In this document: positions 9,501-19,600 of the stretch, piece after piece
Numbering within the stretch: the first letter of the stretch is position 1
How the letters are laid out: each line of letters starts with the position of its first letter
Source of the DNA: an uncultured Clostridia bacterium
Lineage (GTDB): Bacteria; Bacillota; Clostridia; TANB77; CAG-508
Length of the DNA stretch: 32,324 bases
Assembly: GCA_947625565.1 (NCBI GenBank)
Contig: CANQOU010000001.1
Coordinates: 1 to 32,324 of the forward strand
Reading direction: 5' to 3'
Notes under the pieces: model-generated
Databases searched by the model: none
Seen by the model: the letters and a program-made list of their open reading frames with translations, nothing else
What the model was told of the DNA's origin: nothing
Made by a program: the position numbers and the translations under genes

Positions 9501-11463
9501 CAAATTCGATATAGTAATTTCCTTCTTCTATTTCTTTTATTTCTATTTGTTTGAAGCTATAATCACCTTTCGTTGTTGTCGTTTCCATACTTTTTTCTGG
9601 GTGTTTTGTATTTATTAGTCTTACTATTACACTTCCGTCTTTTATTGCCTCTTTACTATCTTTTGAGTCACCTGCTAAGGTTATATATATATTGTTATAC
9701 TTACTTACTTTACCGCTTAGTCCATCTTTCCATACAAATCCTGCTAAGTCTACAAATTTACGCTCATTTTTAAATTCGGTTGCATAATATGTCCTACTTT
9801 TGTCAATATTGTCTTGCGTTATCGTAACTTCATATGGGTCTGATGAAATTGCATATCCTGAGTGATCATTTCTTACTTCCCAGAAATAATATGTATATCC
9901 TATTTCTAGCTCATATACTGTTAGTTGGCCTTTATCTTCTTCATTTGAACTTGTTGTAAATACCTTCGCAGTTTCTCTAGCTCCTTTTGTTCCATTTTCT
10001 CCATATACTGATTTTTCTCCTACTGTACTTCCTCCTGATTGTACGAATCCTTTTCCTGGTTTTCCATCTGTGTCTATTTGTTCTATTATGAAATCTACAT
10101 CATCCAACTTATACGTTGGAATGTCTTTGTCTACTTTTTCTATATGAATATTTCCTCTTACTGGTGTATTTTTTAGTATATCATATTTAGCTGTTTTAGT
10201 TATATTATTTACCTTGTATGGTTTGTCTGGATTTGGTTCATATCCTGGTTCTTCATTAAATACTTCATAGAAGTTATATTCTCCCATTAGCACTTTTTCG
10301 ATTTTTATTTTACCAGTATCATTTGTAAAGAATGTTGTAGCATTTGCTTTTGCAACATAAGTGATTTTTCCACTATCATCTTTATTTATGTATTTTCCTG
10401 TTATAGCATTTTCAACTATAAATCCAACCTTTTTCAATTTTACATCTTCATATTTTACATTTTCTTTTTCAATGCCTATGTCTTGTTTTAAATCAATATC
10501 AAAATTAAAATCAAAATTGTCTGAAACTGTTTCTGTTTTAGGTTCTGATAATAGTAAATTTTGACCAGCATTTGTTGTTAAAAACCAAAGTTTTGCTCCA
10601 TATAAAGTTCCTTCTACTTTTGCATTCACTTTTACATTTATGCTTTCATATCCTTTTTTCATTTTTACAGCAACATAGAAATTTTGGTTACTTGGTACTG
10701 TTGATAAAGTTGTTCTTTTACCACTACTATCTCTTCCACATATTTTATAATTGTTTCCATTAACTGCTAGTCCATTTTGGTCAGTTACTTCTATTCCTGT
10801 AACACTTCCACCAAATTCATATTTGTATGGTCCAACTTCAATCCATTTTTCGTCTTCTAAGGTAAACTCTTCTGGTTTTAAATCACTTGTATTTGTATGG
10901 TTAGTCACATCTGTTTTTAAGGAAACATTGTTCATTTTTGCAGCCTCTCCAAAAGGGTCTCCTATAGGTTCGCATCTGCCACTTGTACCAACTATTGTAC
11001 AATGAACACCTAGTTTTGAACCTACCTGGTTATACCATGCGCCCAAATAATCCCATAAGATTACTTGCCCAGTTGAAAATCCATGGTTATGTTTTCCGCA
11101 TAAACAAGGTACGTATGGATTTTCTCCGCTACTCTTGTTTACTCCATATGCAATTACCCCATTATATATGTTATCTATGGTTTCTCCTTTTGCATTAGTT
11201 GCTTTATTTCCCATTATTTCTATGTATGATTGGATATTCATTCTTTGACCAGTTGGCCAATGTTCTGGGTAATTTATGCAATACAAATTATGTCCTGTAT
11301 TAAAACCTGGCTGCATTATAACTGTGTTACCTACTGCACCTGCACCACTACGTTTTATCTCATCTAAGCTAAGGTCTTTGGCATATGTGACGATTGGAAT
11401 AATTAAACATATAGCTAATATAACCCAGAATATCACATTTGTTATCTTTTTTAATATATTCAT
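6589..11463 (-). CDS. Giant surface protein B' with thioester-like head, CnaB- and SdrD_B-like domains
   Basis: This 1624-residue secreted protein is probably an adhesin. A signal peptide occupies residues 1-28. The head (30-170) resembles thioester adhesin domains: YCINYPEHW (Cys62) and GQVILWDYL (Gln133) are positioned like the Cys-Gln pair of TQXA domains. Then come Ig-like CnaB/SpaA-type modules (about 340-430 and 437-570), an SdrD_B-like module (570-660), a long conserved middle, a second SdrD_B-like module (about 1103-1230) and a conserved C-terminal region. It ends IMPSTGGDRNY, a hydrophobic helix and KK, a near-LPXTG sorting signal. It begins 22 bases after A' with RBS AAAGGAGG, so the two form an operon. 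From about residue 570 it is collinear with B, but the heads differ. The ligand is unknown. Confidence 0.8.
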   Translation of the reverse strand: MNILKKITNVIFWVILAICLIIPIVTYAKDLSLDEIKRSGAGAVGNTVIMQPGFNTGHNLYCINYPEHWPTGQRMNIQSYIEIMGNKATNAKGETIDNIYNGVIAYGVNKSSGENPYVPCLCGKHNHGFSTGQVILWDYLGAWYNQVGSKLGVHCTIVGTSGRCEPIGDPFGEAAKMNNVSLKTDVTNHTNTSDLKPEEFTLEDEKWIEVGPYKYEFGGSVTGIEVTDQNGLAVNGNNYKICGRDSSGKRTTLSTVPSNQNFYVAVKMKKGYESINVKVNAKVEGTLYGAKLWFLTTNAGQNLLLSEPKTETVSDNFDFNFDIDLKQDIGIEKENVKYEDVKLKKVGFIVENAITGKYINKDDSGKITYVAKANATTFFTNDTGKIKIEKVLMGEYNFYEVFNEEPGYEPNPDKPYKVNNITKTAKYDILKNTPVRGNIHIEKVDKDIPTYKLDDVDFIIEQIDTDGKPGKGFVQSGGSTVGEKSVYGENGTKGARETAKVFTTSSNEEDKGQLTVYELEIGYTYYFWEVRNDHSGYAISSDPYEVTITQDNIDKSRTYYATEFKNERKFVDLAGFVWKDGLSGKVSKYNNIYITLAGDSKDSKEAIKDGSVIVRLINTKHPEKSMETTTTKGDYSFKQIEIKEIEEGNYYIEFEYDGLIYQNVEAYNVLDKVVWEQIGSETKTVKEAIIEMAIEGKAIGKGGKDLTEEEKKDLPETYPVDYLTEEDKEAWYQRTVNERGSKAIEKDADRKALHDSFAKVEGIEGNATNVSVKNREGTEVGQVEYELEDYGAKIKSNTLAPMTANTINTGTEIVYDRTSIALLESGVLTGFNLGLYERPQTNIALGQDLEKVEVSIKGTTAVYTKASKNKAGGNGEFDDGVWNNVGVIRFGDKEYDQPVYRADFMYGAEENSNVEDGQKLHMYFTYKIALRNKSTLTTKINEIEEYCDARFSTNKEDGFKVYIGTAKGEEVRDITPDIADNGTSTEMKKFKIECNEKLGNSEISYVYIKFPLNREKIADTFNVEELPSESKLSSVAEIISYTTYKNEDEYAIGQTYAAVDENAVANNINNSTEGIDLLNEQRYEDDTDKAADAKLYIADSRKIKGIAFEDNAVDKGEANIREGSGAYEDGETKIENVEVQLIELEGESQTEKLAQVLVDNPEEEDFNKFINAQEMTTAGGEYSFEGFTPGTYIVRFIWGNDGNHDSHKVTEYKATIVDKTEYDEAKENPYYYRDIERKYGTNKSRATDNTTMRQDIDKELRTHIEGTTQVEGNNYATKIEELEKRTMESNTQPMTFDIEYKGSDILLIDLQNNKLQFIVNGMNLGIIRRPVQNIEIEKRVSNVTVKYSSEEAIINADIDKEGKLTGETNNIAYIGKSTNRRQAQIKVELDNEVLENSGVDVTYEFTIKNVSEKDYTSIDFQRFGTQIPDTDNQRGQIVTLTPSKIMDYIGNEANLKVCQENENNGWSIVTAEAIGSLVHGDVKDSEQIKATKMYKTEKLEDTPIEPQNEKTINMVVEKRLTTAEDSNITNQVEIIQVNKPDGYNSGSPVMSKDENNGYKLTTFGNYIPSGISAITEPDDSMAETVIIMPSTGGDRNYIPEIAIGITALVALAGGIYFIKKIVTK

Positions 11464-11485
11464 TATTGTTTTTCCTCCTTTCCTT

Positions 11486-14400
11486 CTATATTTCCACTGG
11501 TTTCATAACTTTTTTAATAATTGCAAAACTTACTAGTGCAAGAACTGCTATTATTGAAATTATTACTGTTACTGTTACTACAATTTCTCCTGTGCTTATA
11601 CTTACAATTAAATCTGCTTGTGACATATCATCTTCACCTTTTGCTCTATTTCCTTCTACTGAATCTGCATCTTTTAGTCCTTGCTCATTATAGCTTTCTA
11701 CTATTTCTGCTGTGTTTGTTATTGTTCCTGTATTATTTTCTGTCATCTGTTTTGTTAATGTTAATGTTACTTCTTTACTCTCTCCTGGTTGCAATTTTGT
11801 ATTTGCCAAACTACTGTTGTAAATATTTGCTCCTGATTGATACCAGTCTTTATTTAATTCAGAGCTGAACTTAAAGTCTGGTGAAACATAGTCTACTATA
11901 TTTTTGATATATCCTTCTGTTTCTCCTTCATTTGTTACTCTTATCTTATAGTCTACTACTACATTTGAACTACTTAATTGTTTTGCATGTATATCTACTT
12001 TTGCAAGTGTCGTATCTTGGAATTGCGTTGTTTCTGTTCCTTTTGCATTTTGTACTATTACTCTTGTAATCATTTTTTCTAGTTTCATATCATATACTTT
12101 TCTTTCTTTTAATCCCATATTGATATATGATATATGATTATCTTTTACTTCTATTGCTTCTGATACTGCTACTGTTTTTTCTACTCCATCTATTGTCATT
12201 TCTCTGCTTATTACTTTTGAGTTCTTTTCTGATGATATTCCTGATTTTTCATATGTTGTCAATGCATATTTTGAATTATTAAATTCAAATACTACCATAT
12301 AGTTTCCTTGTGGTACTTCTGATAATGTATACATTCCTGTTGAACTTGTTGTTGTTTGTATCAATTCTCTTTTTGAATTTTTTTGGAACTCATTTGTTTG
12401 AGTATTAAATAGTCTTACTGTTATTCCATCTAATAATGCTTCATCACTATCTCTTTGTCCATTTTCATTTTTATCTAACCATGCATAACCTGAAATTAGT
12501 TTTGTTGCAGTTTGTACTCCTGTTCCATTTCCACTTTGTCCATTTTCGTTTTGTCCATTTCCACTTTCTCCATTTCCGCTTTGTCCATTGTTTTCTTCTG
12601 GATTTTCAGGATTTTCTGTATTTCCTGGTTTTTCTGGTGTTGTTGGTTCTCCTTGTTCTGGACCGTTCGAATTTACTGGCTCTACTATAAGAGTAACTTT
12701 TGATTCATCTATATTAAGAGCATCAATATATGCTCCTGCTACATTTGTAATTTCTATTGCATTACTATTATCCAAATATCCTATTTGTGTTGTAACTAGG
12801 CATGTTTTTGTTTGTTTTGGTTCGATAGTTTCTTGAATTTCAATATAGTTACATTGTGATTCTATGTCTAATCTTGTTTCATAATCTTCTTGTGATAATT
12901 CTTTATCTCCAATTTGTATTTTACGAAGCTCTTCCTCATTTGAAATTACATCTCTTAATTCAAAACTATCTATTTTTCGGTTGCCTTTATTTGTAATATC
13001 TATTTTATATGTAACTTCCTCTCCTGCTTTTACATATTGACTTTCATTTTGAGGTACATTTGTAATAGAAATTAATGGAGCTATTGCTGTTTTTATTTTC
13101 TTATTTGATTTATATTCTTCTTTATCAATAGTTGCTGTTGCAAGAACTGATACATCTTTTTGTTCTGCATCATTAAATGCATTTACTTTAGCAGTTACTA
13201 CTATTTCATGTGTCTTATTTGCTTCTAATGTTTCTATAGTATATATATTTTCACCTTCGTTTGTTCCAATGTCAAATTCTTTTGATAAATCAATAATTCT
13301 TTCTGTTGTTGCATTTTCCATATCTAGTTTTATTTTCACATTTTTTAAGTCTTTATCTGTTATGTTTGTTATTCTTACAATAAATCTATATGATTTCCTT
13401 GATTCTACAATTGATTCTAGATTATCTGTTGATGATGCAACAGATATTTCGACTTTTCCTTGTTCAACAGATGTCTCTACAACTTCAGAAACTTTATTTA
13501 TTTGTCCAAAATTGATTTCAAGAGCATTTTTTATTGTTTGTGATGCTGTTCCTTTTTTTACTTTTACAAAATATGTTTCTGTTAGTTCTTGGCCTGGTTC
13601 TAATGTAATTCCTTCAAATATTATTTCTTTTTTATTTGGATCTTCTATAAATCCTATTTCTGCTGTTTCTTCACTTTCTGGGTCTTCTAATGGAGCTCTG
13701 TAAAATTCGTATGTATATACTGTTCCATCTGGAACTGTTGCTTTCATATTAAAGTTTTCTACTTTTATTGAGCCTTCATTTTTTGCTATCATTCTATATT
13801 CAATTATCTGTCCTTCTTTAACAGCATTTGATTTTTCGCCACCTATATATGCTTCTAGCACAGGTGTTAGCACTGGTCCTACTCCTGTTTCTAATGTTAC
13901 TTTTTGCGCTTTCATTATTTGTCCTGTTAATACTTCTGTGTTATATATTACTTCATATTCTTCTTCTGCTGTTTTGTTGTATTCTAGTTTTTCTGGTATA
14001 CTCATACTATATGTAAAATCTATTTCTTCTGATGCTTCTAGCCTATCTACTACTATTATGTATTTCTTTACTTCTGTTCCTTCTACTATATTTTCTTTCC
14101 AATTATTTGTTGGGTTATTTATCTCTTCTGTTGCATTTCCATTTTCTGTATAATAGATTTTTACTTTACTATTTTCTATTCCACTTGTTTGTATCCCTTT
14201 TACTGCTATTTTTATGTTATTTCCTTCAATTGCTTTTTCTGTTGGGAATTTTCCTAATATTTTTACTCCTGTTATTCCTGCTTCATAGTTGTTTATTACT
14301 TGTGCTTTGGCTTCTGCCTCTTTTCCTTCTGCTCCCAATTCTAATTTTCCTTTATTATTTCCATCATTATTTACTGTATCTATTCCATATTCTGATATTG

Positions 14401-16447
14401 TATTTGTTGCTATTATTCCTGCATATGATACTATTTGTACTCCTACTTCTTGTCTTCCTCTTTCTCCTCCTTCTGCATAATGCATTCCTTTTTCATTCTC
14501 ATATTCCAATATGAATTTTGTTTCTACATTTTTCTGTTTTCTATTCGCTGTTAAGTTTGCTGTTATTAAAATTGTTGCTCCTTCTATTGCTATTCCTTTA
14601 TATCCTGTTTGTTCTCCTTGCAAAGGTATATCTAATACGTTTCCTGTTATTGTTGGCTTCACAATTTCTAATTCAGTTTCATTTAATAAATTGATTGATG
14701 TTATTTCTATTTCTTCAAATTCTTCTGGTAATGTTAATCTTACATGTGGGTTTTTATATAACTCATATTTTTCATTATTACTATGCAATGTTATTCGCAT
14801 TTCTACATTTTCATTTGTTCTCATTGTTGAAAATTCTGTTCTACTTAATTCTAATGTTGCATAACTTTGTGTTTCTTTTAATGCTACTACTGATGTTGCT
14901 TCAACTCCTTCACTTTCTGCTTCTCCTAATGTATAGCTTGTTCTTACTCCAAAAGTCATGTCTGCAATGCCTTGCATTGCTTGTCTATCTTGTGCTGGTA
15001 TTACTTTTGTTGATTTTATTGTTAATATTCCTGCTTTTACTGGTTTTGTTGTTTCTATCAATATTTCTCCTGTTTCTGCTGGTAATTCTACTGTTATTTC
15101 TTCATTTTCTTCTGATTTTACAATTGTTCCTATTACTGCTCCTGTTCCTTTATTTTTTATTGTTATTCTTCCTTCTTCTCCTAATATTTCTACTAGATTT
15201 CCTTTATTTACTGTTATGGCTTTTGTTCTAATATTTGACATATGTGTATTTGATAAGTCTTCTTCTACTTTGATTGTATCCATATTTCCTATTAAATTTA
15301 CATTTACATTAATATTTTGAGCTATCTCTCTTTCTATTCCTTCATATATAGCTCCTTTATATATTTCATTTTCGGTATTATTTAGAGATACTGTAATAGA
15401 ACTATCAATTTCTTTTGATGATAGTGTTGTTCTTCTTGTATATTTTGCTACTGTTTTATTTGGGTCATATAGAGATATTTCTCCTTTTGCTGATAAGTCT
15501 TGTTGCTCTATCTCTTCTGTTCCTCCAAATATATATGTAACTATATATTTATCTGCTCCTGTCTTATTCCATACAACTTTTCCGTCTTTTTCTTCATTGT
15601 TTACTTCAATATTTAGTATTCCTGTTTCTTCATTATATTTATAGTTATTTTCTTCTATTTTTTCACCATTCATTGCTAAATTATCTGGTGTCTCTACTAA
15701 TATTTCTATTGGATATTTTGATTTTAATTTTGGTGCCTGTAATTCCAATTTTTCTGTCTTGATTGGGTATAGATTTCCTTCCATTCCTGTTTCTACTTCT
15801 AGCTGTATTATTCTTCTTGATTCCCCTTTATATTGGAATACTTTATTTGTTAATACTTCTTGATTTAAAAATATTCCTTCTTTTCCTTCTTCATATGGAC
15901 TTGTTATCTTTAATTGTACTGTTCTTTCTCCTTTTATTGATTTTGTGTCTGGTCTACTTCCATATGTATATTCTCCTTCTAATTTTAATTTACTTTCCGC
16001 AGTTAATAAAGATACATCTATATTTGTATCTCTTATAATTTCTACTCCTACTGGTATTTCTATTGTTTCTCCTGATACTATTTGATTTAATTGTATCTCT
16101 TTTTCTGTTATACTTTGGATTCTTTCATGTTTCGTATCTGTTTTAAACTTAAAGTTACTATCTGTTAATGTTACTTTTCCATTGAAATATCCTTCTTGTT
16201 TTACAGCTATTTGCAAATATATCGTTTCTTCTGATATATCTGATTTTACTCGGTGTTCTGCTTCCTTGTTTTCTCCTTCTTTAAAATATGCCATAAATGA
16301 TATATTTTTATGGTTCGTTTCACTCTCTTGTGTTAATTTTTCTACTGCATATGTCACACTTGTTACTCCTAACAAAATGAAATTTGCTGATGTTAATGTG
16401 ATAAGCAATAAGGTAGAAATCAGCATTTTTAATACTTTATTTCTCAT
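11486..16447 (-). CDS. Giant surface protein A' (DUF11/SdrD_B-like)
   Basis: The protein is 1653 residues and secreted (signal peptide about 1-34). It is mostly beta-sandwich-like repeats of the DUF11/conserved-repeat kind, seen as recurring segments such as GEEVTYKIDITNKGN and GETEGYIKNIVDY. A Gly/Asn/Gln/Pro-rich linker (about 1265-1310) precedes an SdrD_B module with the calcium-loop-like WLDKNENGQRDSDE. The end is VSISTGEIV, a hydrophobic helix and KK. It is paralogous to A over its whole length. It has its own promoter and a strong AGGAGGT ribosome binding site six bases before the ATG, and leads the A'-B' operon. It has no LPXTG and its frame is intact. The specific ligand or partner is unknown. 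Confidence 0.75.
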   Translation of the reverse strand: MRNKVLKMLISTLLLITLTSANFILLGVTSVTYAVEKLTQESETNHKNISFMAYFKEGENKEAEHRVKSDISEETIYLQIAVKQEGYFNGKVTLTDSNFKFKTDTKHERIQSITEKEIQLNQIVSGETIEIPVGVEIIRDTNIDVSLLTAESKLKLEGEYTYGSRPDTKSIKGERTVQLKITSPYEEGKEGIFLNQEVLTNKVFQYKGESRRIIQLEVETGMEGNLYPIKTEKLELQAPKLKSKYPIEILVETPDNLAMNGEKIEENNYKYNEETGILNIEVNNEEKDGKVVWNKTGADKYIVTYIFGGTEEIEQQDLSAKGEISLYDPNKTVAKYTRRTTLSSKEIDSSITVSLNNTENEIYKGAIYEGIEREIAQNINVNVNLIGNMDTIKVEEDLSNTHMSNIRTKAITVNKGNLVEILGEEGRITIKNKGTGAVIGTIVKSEENEEITVELPAETGEILIETTKPVKAGILTIKSTKVIPAQDRQAMQGIADMTFGVRTSYTLGEAESEGVEATSVVALKETQSYATLELSRTEFSTMRTNENVEMRITLHSNNEKYELYKNPHVRLTLPEEFEEIEITSINLLNETELEIVKPTITGNVLDIPLQGEQTGYKGIAIEGATILITANLTANRKQKNVETKFILEYENEKGMHYAEGGERGRQEVGVQIVSYAGIIATNTISEYGIDTVNNDGNNKGKLELGAEGKEAEAKAQVINNYEAGITGVKILGKFPTEKAIEGNNIKIAVKGIQTSGIENSKVKIYYTENGNATEEINNPTNNWKENIVEGTEVKKYIIVVDRLEASEEIDFTYSMSIPEKLEYNKTAEEEYEVIYNTEVLTGQIMKAQKVTLETGVGPVLTPVLEAYIGGEKSNAVKEGQIIEYRMIAKNEGSIKVENFNMKATVPDGTVYTYEFYRAPLEDPESEETAEIGFIEDPNKKEIIFEGITLEPGQELTETYFVKVKKGTASQTIKNALEINFGQINKVSEVVETSVEQGKVEISVASSTDNLESIVESRKSYRFIVRITNITDKDLKNVKIKLDMENATTERIIDLSKEFDIGTNEGENIYTIETLEANKTHEIVVTAKVNAFNDAEQKDVSVLATATIDKEEYKSNKKIKTAIAPLISITNVPQNESQYVKAGEEVTYKIDITNKGNRKIDSFELRDVISNEEELRKIQIGDKELSQEDYETRLDIESQCNYIEIQETIEPKQTKTCLVTTQIGYLDNSNAIEITNVAGAYIDALNIDESKVTLIVEPVNSNGPEQGEPTTPEKPGNTENPENPEENNGQSGNGESGNGQNENGQSGNGTGVQTATKLISGYAWLDKNENGQRDSDEALLDGITVRLFNTQTNEFQKNSKRELIQTTTSSTGMYTLSEVPQGNYMVVFEFNNSKYALTTYEKSGISSEKNSKVISREMTIDGVEKTVAVSEAIEVKDNHISYINMGLKERKVYDMKLEKMITRVIVQNAKGTETTQFQDTTLAKVDIHAKQLSSSNVVVDYKIRVTNEGETEGYIKNIVDYVSPDFKFSSELNKDWYQSGANIYNSSLANTKLQPGESKEVTLTLTKQMTENNTGTITNTAEIVESYNEQGLKDADSVEGNRAKGEDDMSQADLIVSISTGEIVVTVTVIISIIAVLALVSFAIIKKVMKPVEI
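12521..12590 (-). repeat. 15-bp tandem repeat encoding a SGNGQ-type linker
   Basis: There are about 4.7 copies of a 15-bp unit (plus-strand form TTGTCCATTTCCACT with small variations), encoding SGNGQ/NENGQ/SGNGE pentapeptides just before the SdrD_B module of A'. It looks like a flexible spacer and is likely prone to length change by slippage. Confidence 0.85.
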
Positions 16448-16453
16448 GATAAT

Positions 16454-16522
16454 ACCTCCTATGTTTTTTGATTACATAATATCTCTATATTACATTATAC
16501 ACACAATCAAAAACTTTTTCAA
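16454..16522 (-). promoter_or_regulatory. Promoter and ribosome binding site of A'
   Basis: On the minus strand, TTGAAA (16517-16522) and TATAAT (16494-16499) are 17 bp apart. The RBS AGGAGGT (16454-16460) is six bases before the ATG at 16447. Together with the terminator behind B, this makes A'-B' a separate transcription unit. Confidence 0.8.
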
Positions 16523-16637
16523 GCCTTTTTTTGTTTTTTTAACTTTTTATGTGAATTTATGGCATTTTTTTTGCTACGGAACGTCTATTTTGTCAATTTG
16601 TTTCTTTTATATGAAGTTTTTGTTACAATATTATAAC

Positions 16638-16668
16638 AAAAGGGCACCTTTTTTGGGGATGCCCTTTT
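16638..16668 (-). terminator. Rho-independent terminator after surface gene B
   Basis: A 9-bp stem (AAAAGGGCA with TGCCCTTTT, 16638-16646 with 16660-16668) lies 13 bases past the B stop, with further CC/GG pairing inside the loop and a T-rich 3' side on the minus strand. Confidence 0.85.
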
Positions 16669-16681
16669 ATAGAAATTCATA

Positions 16682-19600
16682 TTACTTCATATTATTTTCT
16701 ATTTTTCTCTTAATGTAGAATATTCCTCCTGCAATTGTAGTTAGAATTATTATGCTAATTGTAATATATATTGCATAATTTCTGTTTGCTCCTGTACTTG
16801 ATATAATAGTAATGTTTTCTGACATAGCATCATCTATTTCCTGTCCTGCCTTGTTAGGTACAAAGTTTCCTGGTATACTGTTTATTATTCTTCTACCAAA
16901 ATCCTTTTTGATTGCTATAATTTCTGCTTGGTTTGAAATATCTGTTTTATCGTCATAATTTGATGATAATCTCTTTTCTACTTCCATTTCTATTATTGTC
17001 TCAGGTTGTTTATTACTTTTCTTTGGTGCCACAGCTTTTTCTTCGCTGTTTCCGTATTCGGTTAGATACATTGTCTTATCTTTTACAGGATTCATAAACA
17101 TATCTCTATTACAATCTACTAATTCCCTGCTTTTAACTTCTTCTATTGTTTTTAAAATCCATTCATTATTATTATTTATTGTACTAGTGTCTTTTACTTT
17201 AGCTATACAGTTATTACTTAAGTAATCCATTATCTTAGATGCTGTTATTTTAACAAGTCCCCTCTCACCTTCTGGTATTATACCAAAGTTATAGAATTCT
17301 TTGTTATAGTAATCTCTTTCACTTTCATTTCTTATAATGTATTCATATATTGCTTCCATTGAAGAGTTTTGTAATATTTCTGCATCTGCTTCTATTCTTA
17401 TTAAAGAGTTTCTACGATTTCTACTATCTGTATATTTTCCTATATATGAAGTATAATCGGTTTGTCCTGTTAAATTTCCCTTCATATCTACATCTGCATT
17501 TACTACAGTTTCTCCTGAAGAATATTTCAGTTTAATATTTTTTATATATTTTTCTATGCTTATGTCTTGTCTTGGCCTTTCTATAATACCAAAGTTTATT
17601 CCCGGAGTTGTAAATTTAACTGACGTTGTTTCTTCATTTACGTTTTCTTTTACATTTATAGTACTTAAATCATAGTCATCATATTCTATTTTGAACTTCA
17701 TTACTGGTGTATTTGATTTCATAATAATATTTTTAATATTGTCTAAATTATACACACCATTGTCTTTACTTGCAAAGTTATAATCACCAACATTACCTTC
17801 ACTGTCTTTTATATTTAGTAGTCTATCTATATTTTCTCTTATACTCCAATCATCTAATGCATATGTTAGTGCTGTTATATCTACACCACTATTTGATAAG
17901 TTTTCATAATAGGTTTTAACAGCTTGATTATCCACATTTTTTCTTTTGTAGTAATCTGTATTACCATTATCAACATCATATCTATCTTTATCGTAGATTG
18001 TTGCTTTGTAGTCTATTGGTGTTAATTCTTTACCATCTTTGTCCTTTACTTTATATGCTCCACCCCAATTAAATCTAATTATATAATTACCTGGCGTAAA
18101 GCCTGTTAGAGTATATTTACCATTTTCATCTGTCATACAAGTAATTTCAGGAGTTCGTCCATCCTCACTTATTACTGAAGTATATGTTGGATTTTCGGGA
18201 TTACTTGGATTTTCTATCTTTTCTAAAAGTTCTACTTTTACACCTTCAATTCCACTTTCTTCACCATCACATATTCCATTACCTTGACGGATATTTTCAT
18301 TTGCTAGTTTATCTGGATCATTCTCATCTTCAAATACATATCCAGTAATCTCTCTAGGTTCCTTAAGCACAAGTCCAATTCCTAAAGCTTTTCTTGTATC
18401 ATCTTCATAAGTATTTTCATTATCAATAATTGCATTATCAAGTACTGAGTCCTTATCTGCTGCCGCATATAGTTTACCATCTTCATATGTTGTATATGAT
18501 GAAATTTCTGCAATATTTTTTAAATCTTGATAGCCTTCAACATCACCTGGTTGATTTAATGCTGCTAATACAGCTACTTTATCAAATTTAAATTGAATAT
18601 ATAATTCTTTATTACTATATGCATCTAATTCAATATTTTGGTCTTTTAAGTCAATACCTATTTTATTAGTTTTTTCAACTTCTCCATACCTGATTATTTT
18701 ATCCTGTGCTATTTCATTTGTTATTTGGTGATTTTGCAAATTTGTTCCTATTTTATATAATTGATATCTTTTATCAAAGTAATCTGTTATACTATTGATT
18801 TTTATTGTAAGGCCTGTTTGATTTCTTAATGTAATTTTATATGTTAATATTATCTCTAATTCTTTTGATTTATCATTATCATTTTTATATATAAAATCTG
18901 CTCTATATATAGGTTGTTTATATTTTTTCACTTTGTTGTTTTCTTTGAATCTTTCTGCGAATGTCACGCCCACATTATCCCATATTTTTGGTTCCTGATG
19001 TTCCCATTCCTCTTTTCCTGCATTGATTGCATTTGCTTCGTCTTCATCTGCCTTTAATGCCTTTCCTTCCAAATTATATTCATAAATGTGGTGATCACCT
19101 TTAATGCCAACATCTACTTCTTGTACACCTTGCATTAAAGCCGTATCTATTTGTGCTCTCTTATATAGACCTAAATTTATATATTTGATCTCATATGATG
19201 TGTCTTGCTTTCTATTATACCATAATGAATTTGTATCGGTTTTTGCCATAACCGTTACATTTGTTGCGTCTTTAATAGAAGCTACACCGTCTGATAAAGT
19301 ATATTTAACTGTAGATGTTGCGTTACCATTACTATCCTTAGCTTGTACAGTATCGTTACTATTAGGAACCCCTTCTACTGTTGCAAATTTATTGTTCAAT
19401 TCTGTTCTTAAGTTATTATCTTCCCTAGCTTTTGAACCTTTCTGATTTATTATTGTTTCAAACCATTGATCTATACCTGAACTTAATCCATTATATTGTG
19501 GGGATTTAATAGCTGTTATAATGTCCTGAGGTATCTCGTCATATGGTGTGACTGCTTGATACGTAAATCCATCATAGGTATATTCAAAGTAGTAATCCCA

